Source: Tropicimonas sp033101155
GTDB taxonomy: Bacteria; Pseudomonadota; Alphaproteobacteria; Rhodobacterales; Rhodobacteraceae
Direction of reading: 5' to 3'
NCBI RefSeq assembly: GCF_033101155.1
Contig: NZ_JAWMPX010000012.1
Coordinates: 82,658-146,657 of the forward strand
DNA length: 64,000 nt
The translations under genes and the position numbers were made by a program. Positions 60,344 to 64,000 of the stretch are shown piece by piece (position 1 is the first letter of the stretch; each line of letters opens with the position of its first letter). The notes under the pieces were generated by a model. It was given only the letters and a program-made list of their open reading frames with translations, ran no database searches and had not been told where the DNA came from.

Positions 60344-61354
60344 TCAGGCGGGGCGGCCTAGGATTCGCAGCCGGCTGACCCCGCCATCGGGGAAGATATT
60401 GAAGCGGATATGGGTCACCGGGCCGAGATCCTCCAGCACGTCGCGGAAGTCGTGAATCGAGTCGGCGTTCAGATGTACCTCCGGCAGGACCGTCTTCCAG
60501 AACATCGAGTCGGTCACCAGCGCCTGTGTCAGCCCGTCGCCGAAGCTCTGCAGGTCGGCGGCTTGAAGCGAGCAACGATCCGGGAAGTTGCCCTTGAAAT
60601 GCGCCGTGTCGACCTGCACGCCGTCGATCTTCCCGCGGGCGCCGAGCGCGATGACCATCCAGTCATAGCCGGGTTCGCGCCGCCGCCGGGTTTCCCAGCC
60701 ATCGCCCATGTCGATGCCGCGGCCCGGCGCGAGCAGGCGCATGTAGTCGCCGTAATGGGCGTCCGACATCGCCAGAATGCGCCCGCCATTGAGTGCGGCG
60801 GCGAGGTCGATCTCCTCGCCATTGCCGGTCGCGTCCAGCTCGGGCACGCCGAAGACCCGCAGCCGGGCGACGCCGCCGTCGGGATAGATATGGATGCGCA
60901 GATGGGTCCAGCTCTCGAAACTCTCGCAGCGGAAGTAATGCTGGCTGTCGGGGCCGAGTGCCTTGTGGGGCAGGATTTCGGCCCAGCTTGTCTCGTCGGT
61001 CACCGTGTCTGTATGAGCCGCCTCGATCCGGCAGGCAGGGGCGTTGTTGCCGGTGAAATGGCGGGTGTCGACATCGAAGCCGAGGATGCGCCCGGGCGCG
61101 GCGAGCTTGATCACCGCGTGGTCATGGCCACCACCGCGCCGCCGGCGGGTCTCCCAGCCATCCATCCACTTGCCGTGATCGTCGAACTTGCCGGGGATGA
61201 AGACCGGCTCGGGATCGTGCAACATCCGCTCCAGCGGGGCGAAAAACTCGTCCGAAGAGGAAATGGCCTCGGCGCCGAGACCGGCGGAGGCGAGGTTGAT
61301 GCCCGTGCGGGCGAAGAGGGGGATGTCGGGGTTCATGGAGTCGATTGTGGGCAT
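60344..61354 (-). CDS. alc: Allantoicase
   Basis: A 336-residue enzyme that hydrolyses allantoate to ureidoglycolate and urea. Two tandem allantoicase repeats are visible: DGWETRRRRGGGHDHAVIKLA in the first and MGDGWETRRRREPGYDWMVIAL in the second, each followed by a VDTRHFTGN or VDTAHFKGN block. It acts in purine degradation. It starts at ATG 61354 (or 61336) and is divergent from puuD with a shared 221-bp regulatory region. It is convergent with the phytochelatin-synthase-like gene. Confidence 0.95.
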   Translation of the reverse strand: MPTIDSMNPDIPLFARTGINLASAGLGAEAISSSDEFFAPLERMLHDPEPVFIPGKFDDHGKWMDGWETRRRRGGGHDHAVIKLAAPGRILGFDVDTRHFTGNNAPACRIEAAHTDTVTDETSWAEILPHKALGPDSQHYFRCESFESWTHLRIHIYPDGGVARLRVFGVPELDATGNGEEIDLAAALNGGRILAMSDAHYGDYMRLLAPGRGIDMGDGWETRRRREPGYDWMVIALGARGKIDGVQVDTAHFKGNFPDRCSLQAADLQSFGDGLTQALVTDSMFWKTVLPEVHLNADSIHDFRDVLEDLGPVTHIRFNIFPDGGVSRLRILGRPA

Positions 61355-61575
61355 TCGGCTACTTTCGGCAAATTGGCGGGGAGCGCATCAGGCAAAGCGC
61401 CCGGACGGCGCCAATCCGGCCAAGTGCTGCGTTTTTCGCAGGCATCAGCCGGAGGTTGCACAATTCCTAATCGAAGCAGGCAAGCCACGGCAAGCCCGCC
61501 CGGTGCCCCGGCTTTCGAATTGATCTCTTGCGGCGATTGCGGGAACGTCGGGGGCAAGCGAATGGGAGACGATCG

Positions 61576-62814
61576 ATGGACATGACTATCCTCTGGGCCT
61601 GGGCGGAATTTGCCGCGCGCTGGACACATGTGATCACGGCCATCGCCTGGATCGGGTCGTCCTTCTATTTCATCGCGTTGGATCTCGGCTTGCGCAAGGA
61701 GGCGGACCTGCCGCCGGGGGCTTATGGCGAGGAATGGCAGGTTCACGGCGGCGGGTTCTACCATATCCAGAAATATCTCGTGGCGCCGGAGCGGCTGCCG
61801 GATCATCTCGTCTGGTTCAAATGGGAGAGCTACGCGACCTGGATGACGGGGTTCGTCATGCTGGTGCTGGTCTATTATCTCGGCGCGGATCTTTATCTCG
61901 TGGACCCGCAGGTGCTCGATCTGCCGATCTGGCTGGCGATCCTGATCTCCATGGCCTCGCTGTCATTGGGGTGGCTGGCCTATGACCGGATCTGCAAGTC
62001 TTCCTTCGGGGAGGACAATACCAAGCTGATGCTCCTGCTTTACGTGATCCTTGTGGTCATGGCCTGGGGATATGCGCAGATCTTCTCCGGGCGTGCGGCG
62101 CTGCTGCATCTGGGCGCTTTCACGGCGACGATCATGTCGGCCAACGTGTTCGTCATCATCATCCCGAACCAGAAGATCGTGGTCGGGGATCTGAAGGCGG
62201 GCCGGGTGCCGGATGCGAAATACGGGCGTATCGCCAAGCAGCGCTCGACCCATAACAACTACCTGACCCTGCCGGTCATCTTCCTGATGCTGTCGAACCA
62301 TTACCCGCTGGCCTTTGCGAGCGAGTGGAACTGGCTGATTGCCAGCCTCGTCTTCCTGATGGGGGTAACGATCCGGCATTACTTCAACTCCCTGCATGCC
62401 TCGCCCTGGCCGAAGAAGGGGCCGCTCTGGACCTGGGGCGCGACCCTGCTGCTCTTCGCGGCCATCGTGGCGCTCTCCATGGCGCCGCTCTATGGCGAGG
62501 ATGAGGGCTGGGAGGAGGAGGCGCTGACGCCCGTGCAGCAGCGCTACGCCGCCGCCGAGGGGTTTGGCGAGGCTGTCGAGGTGGTGATGAACAATTGCTC
62601 GATGTGCCACGCGCCGGAGCCGTCATGGGAGGGTCTTGGCGTCCCGCCCAAGGGGGTCAAGCTTGTGACCGAGAGTGATGTGGCGCGCCATGCTCAAGAG
62701 ATCTACCTGCAGGCGGGCGTGACCCATGCCATGCCGCCGGGCGTGGCGAATTACATGGAGGCAGCGGATCGGGCGGCGCTGGTGCGGTGGTATCGCGCGG
62801 CAGTAAAGGGCTAG
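61576..62814 (+). CDS. puuD: Urate oxidase PuuD (membrane, cytochrome c fusion)
   Basis: A 412-residue membrane protein with about eight or nine helices (DUF989) followed by a C-terminal cytochrome c domain with CSMCH. It oxidises urate to 5-hydroxyisourate and passes electrons to the respiratory chain instead of to oxygen, unlike cofactor-free uricase. The ATG at 61576 has GGAGA upstream. Allantoicase diverges, so the locus would convert urate to ureidoglycolate if the hydroxyisourate hydrolase, OHCU decarboxylase and allantoinase lie elsewhere. Confidence 0.95.
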   Translation: MDMTILWAWAEFAARWTHVITAIAWIGSSFYFIALDLGLRKEADLPPGAYGEEWQVHGGGFYHIQKYLVAPERLPDHLVWFKWESYATWMTGFVMLVLVYYLGADLYLVDPQVLDLPIWLAILISMASLSLGWLAYDRICKSSFGEDNTKLMLLLYVILVVMAWGYAQIFSGRAALLHLGAFTATIMSANVFVIIIPNQKIVVGDLKAGRVPDAKYGRIAKQRSTHNNYLTLPVIFLMLSNHYPLAFASEWNWLIASLVFLMGVTIRHYFNSLHASPWPKKGPLWTWGATLLLFAAIVALSMAPLYGEDEGWEEEALTPVQQRYAAAEGFGEAVEVVMNNCSMCHAPEPSWEGLGVPPKGVKLVTESDVARHAQEIYLQAGVTHAMPPGVANYMEAADRAALVRWYRAAVKG

Positions 62815-63090
62815 GCAGAGGTCGCCATCGAGCGCAACGGGAGCCGTGCCAGCGGTGGACCGCGGGGTGGCGCAACAACATCCGAATGATGCACGTAATG
62901 CCTGCCAAGCCCGAAACAGGACAGCGCTTTGCGCGCGGGTGGCAAAGCGCCAGCCCGCCGGGGCGGTCCGGCGCTGGCACGGGGACCTTTGGCCTCGATC
63001 CCGTGCCAGGCAGCAGACATTCCCCAAGTTCATAGGCGGCGTTTCGTGAACTGGGAATCACATCGGACGTCTTCTCCGACTCTGGTTCCG
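62815..63090. other. Hairpin-rich spacer after puuD
   Basis: The 400 bp from puuD to the aldehyde dehydrogenase gene hold no supported gene. Two perfect stems are present: GCGCTTTGC/GCAAAGCGC (62924-62950) and CTGGCACGGG/CCCGTGCCAG (62974-63009). Neither is followed by a T-run. Confidence 0.55.
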
Positions 63091-63124
63091 TGCATTAACC
63101 TTAACCGAAGTTAAGGTTAATGCA
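63091..63124. repeat. Perfect 15-bp inverted repeat with CGAA loop
   Basis: TGCATTAACCTTAAC, loop CGAA, GTTAAGGTTAATGCA. It is AT-rich, unlike the surrounding DNA, and no T-run follows on either strand. It may be a protein-binding site or a remnant of a mobile sequence. Confidence 0.75.
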
Positions 63125-63214
63125 GGACCTCAGCGGTCAGGTGGTCGGCTGTCATCGGTGCTTTTGCCGGTCCAATAGCCACAATCGGCTCGAAACCAAC
63201 CTCTTCCGCGGGCT

Positions 63215-64000
63215 TCACTCGCCGTAAGGCACCCAGATCGTCTTGATCTCCGTTGCTTGGGACAGCACGTCTCGTCCGGTCAACGCCGCGCCCATCCCCG
63301 CAGACCATGTCCGTTTGAGATTGCCGGCTGCGGCCATCTCGATTGCCGCGTCCAGTGCCTGGGTCGAGAAGTTCCAGACCGCGTCCACATCGAGATGCGA
63401 GGCGATATCGGCCGAAAGGGCGGCTTGTGCGCCGGTAACGATGTTGACCACGCCGGCGGGGACATCGGAGGTCTCCAGCACCTGGTAGAAATCGGTCGCG
63501 GCCAGCGGGAAGGCTTCGGACGGCACGAGCACGATCCGGTTGCCCATGGCGATGGCCGGGGCCATGGCGGCGATGAGGCCGAGGAGCGGCGTCTCTGGCG
63601 GGCAGATGGCGCCGATCACGCCGAGCGGTTCGTTCACCGCCACGGCGAGGCCACGCATCGGCACGCCTTTGGCGGCGCCGTCATGCTTGTCCGCCCAGGC
63701 TGCATGGGTAAAGAGCAGGTCGATGGCGGATTCGACTTCCTCGGCGCCCTCTGTCCCACCGGTCATGGCGTCGATCCGGGCGGCGAATTCGGCGGCGCGG
63801 GCAGAGAGGTTCTCGGCGATGTAGAAGAGGATCTGCGCGCGCAGGTGGCCGGTGGATTTCGCCCAGCCAGACGCCTTGCCGGCCGCTTCCACCGCGTTGC
63901 GGATATCCTTGCGGTTGCCCTCGCCGACATGCCCCAGAAGCGCGCCTTTTGCGCCCCAGATCGTGCGGGAATAGCCCGAGTCGGGCCGCGCCTGCTTGCC
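63215..64000 (-). CDS. Aldehyde dehydrogenase family protein, 5' end outside window
   Basis: The last 262 codons of an aldehyde dehydrogenase-fold protein; the frame is open to the right edge. Visible are GYSRTIWGAKGALLGHVGEGNRKDI, NEPLGVIGAICPPETPLLGLI (the NAD-domain block), and VPAGVVNIVTG, which is followed by HLDVDAVWNFS. The usual catalytic Cys block (GQxC) is not seen; the chain ends TEIKTIWVPYGE soon afterwards. It resembles the second half of the long double aldehyde dehydrogenases near deoC in roseobacters. The exact substrate is unknown. Confidence 0.82.
   Translation of the reverse strand, partial: GKQARPDSGYSRTIWGAKGALLGHVGEGNRKDIRNAVEAAGKASGWAKSTGHLRAQILFYIAENLSARAAEFAARIDAMTGGTEGAEEVESAIDLLFTHAAWADKHDGAAKGVPMRGLAVAVNEPLGVIGAICPPETPLLGLIAAMAPAIAMGNRIVLVPSEAFPLAATDFYQVLETSDVPAGVVNIVTGAQAALSADIASHLDVDAVWNFSTQALDAAIEMAAAGNLKRTWSAGMGAALTGRDVLSQATEIKTIWVPYGE

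Noticed and set aside
63091..63124. CtrA binding site.
   Set aside because: The TTAA copies are spaced by 2 or 6 bp, not the required 7.

Overview
The window is high-GC alphaproteobacterial chromosome, most likely from the Rhodobacteraceae (Roseobacter/Rhodobacter group). The evidence is the order hemN-fnrL-usp-ccoNOQP-ccoGHIS with FnrL boxes, the divergent pheA/cytochrome-cy pair, the str-S10-spc ribosomal block, and ZapE, ClpS, PuuD and allantoicase proteins of typical alphaproteobacterial form. No rRNA, tRNA, insertion sequence or CRISPR array was recognised.

Layout. (1) 1-5685: the end of a DUF2064 transferase, zapE, and a tight minus-strand aromatic-catabolism operon (metallo-beta-lactamase-fold protein, class A flavin monooxygenase, DUF2783, maleylacetoacetate isomerase). 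It diverges from a MarR gene across two matching 18-bp palindromes that sit on a clear promoter. (2) 5878-9423: an FMN riboswitch in front of a RibN-like riboflavin transporter, pheA, a membrane-anchored cytochrome c, and a two-gene locus resembling the T6SS effector/immunity pair Tse2/Tsi2 without any T6SS gene nearby. (3) 9596-16142: a yejABEF-type peptide/microcin C importer, DUF1294 and a thioesterase. (4) 16382-28510: a microaerobic island with hemN, fnrL, an HNH protein, a universal stress protein, cbb3 oxidase ccoNOQP and its assembly genes ccoGHIS. It carries four perfect or near-perfect FNR boxes and one weak one. One perfect box lies in the ccoP-ccoG gap, followed at the right spacing by a -10 element and a strong terminator, and so predicts a small RNA. 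(5) 28527-33571: D,D-carboxypeptidase, HAD hydrolase, ClpS, an EEP nuclease with no conventional start codon, a tiny lipoprotein and a DMT transporter.

(6) 33669-58125: the ribosomal super-cluster. It is interrupted three times: between rplW and rplB (two minus-strand envelope proteins, one with an internal duplication), between rplP and rpmC (a 2OG-Fe(II)-oxygenase-like gene next to L16, an orphan Phd-type antitoxin with palindromic upstream DNA, a low-GC HEPN-like gene, a membrane protein), and between rpmD and rplO (a DUF1127-like mini-protein, a membrane glycerophosphodiester phosphodiesterase overlapping a secreted PLA2-like protein). Each upstream piece ends in an intrinsic terminator and each downstream piece has its own promoter-like sequence, so the classical operon appears to be four separate units. 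secY ends at a terminator and adk-rpsM-rpsK-rpoA do not follow.

(7) 58192-64000: a small periplasmic cytochrome c, a metallophosphatase-like protein, a phytochelatin-synthase-like cysteine peptidase, divergent allantoicase and PuuD (urate to allantoin to ureidoglycolate), a hairpin-rich spacer and the end of an aldehyde dehydrogenase that leaves the window. All functional assignments come from reading motifs and recalling families; no database search was run.
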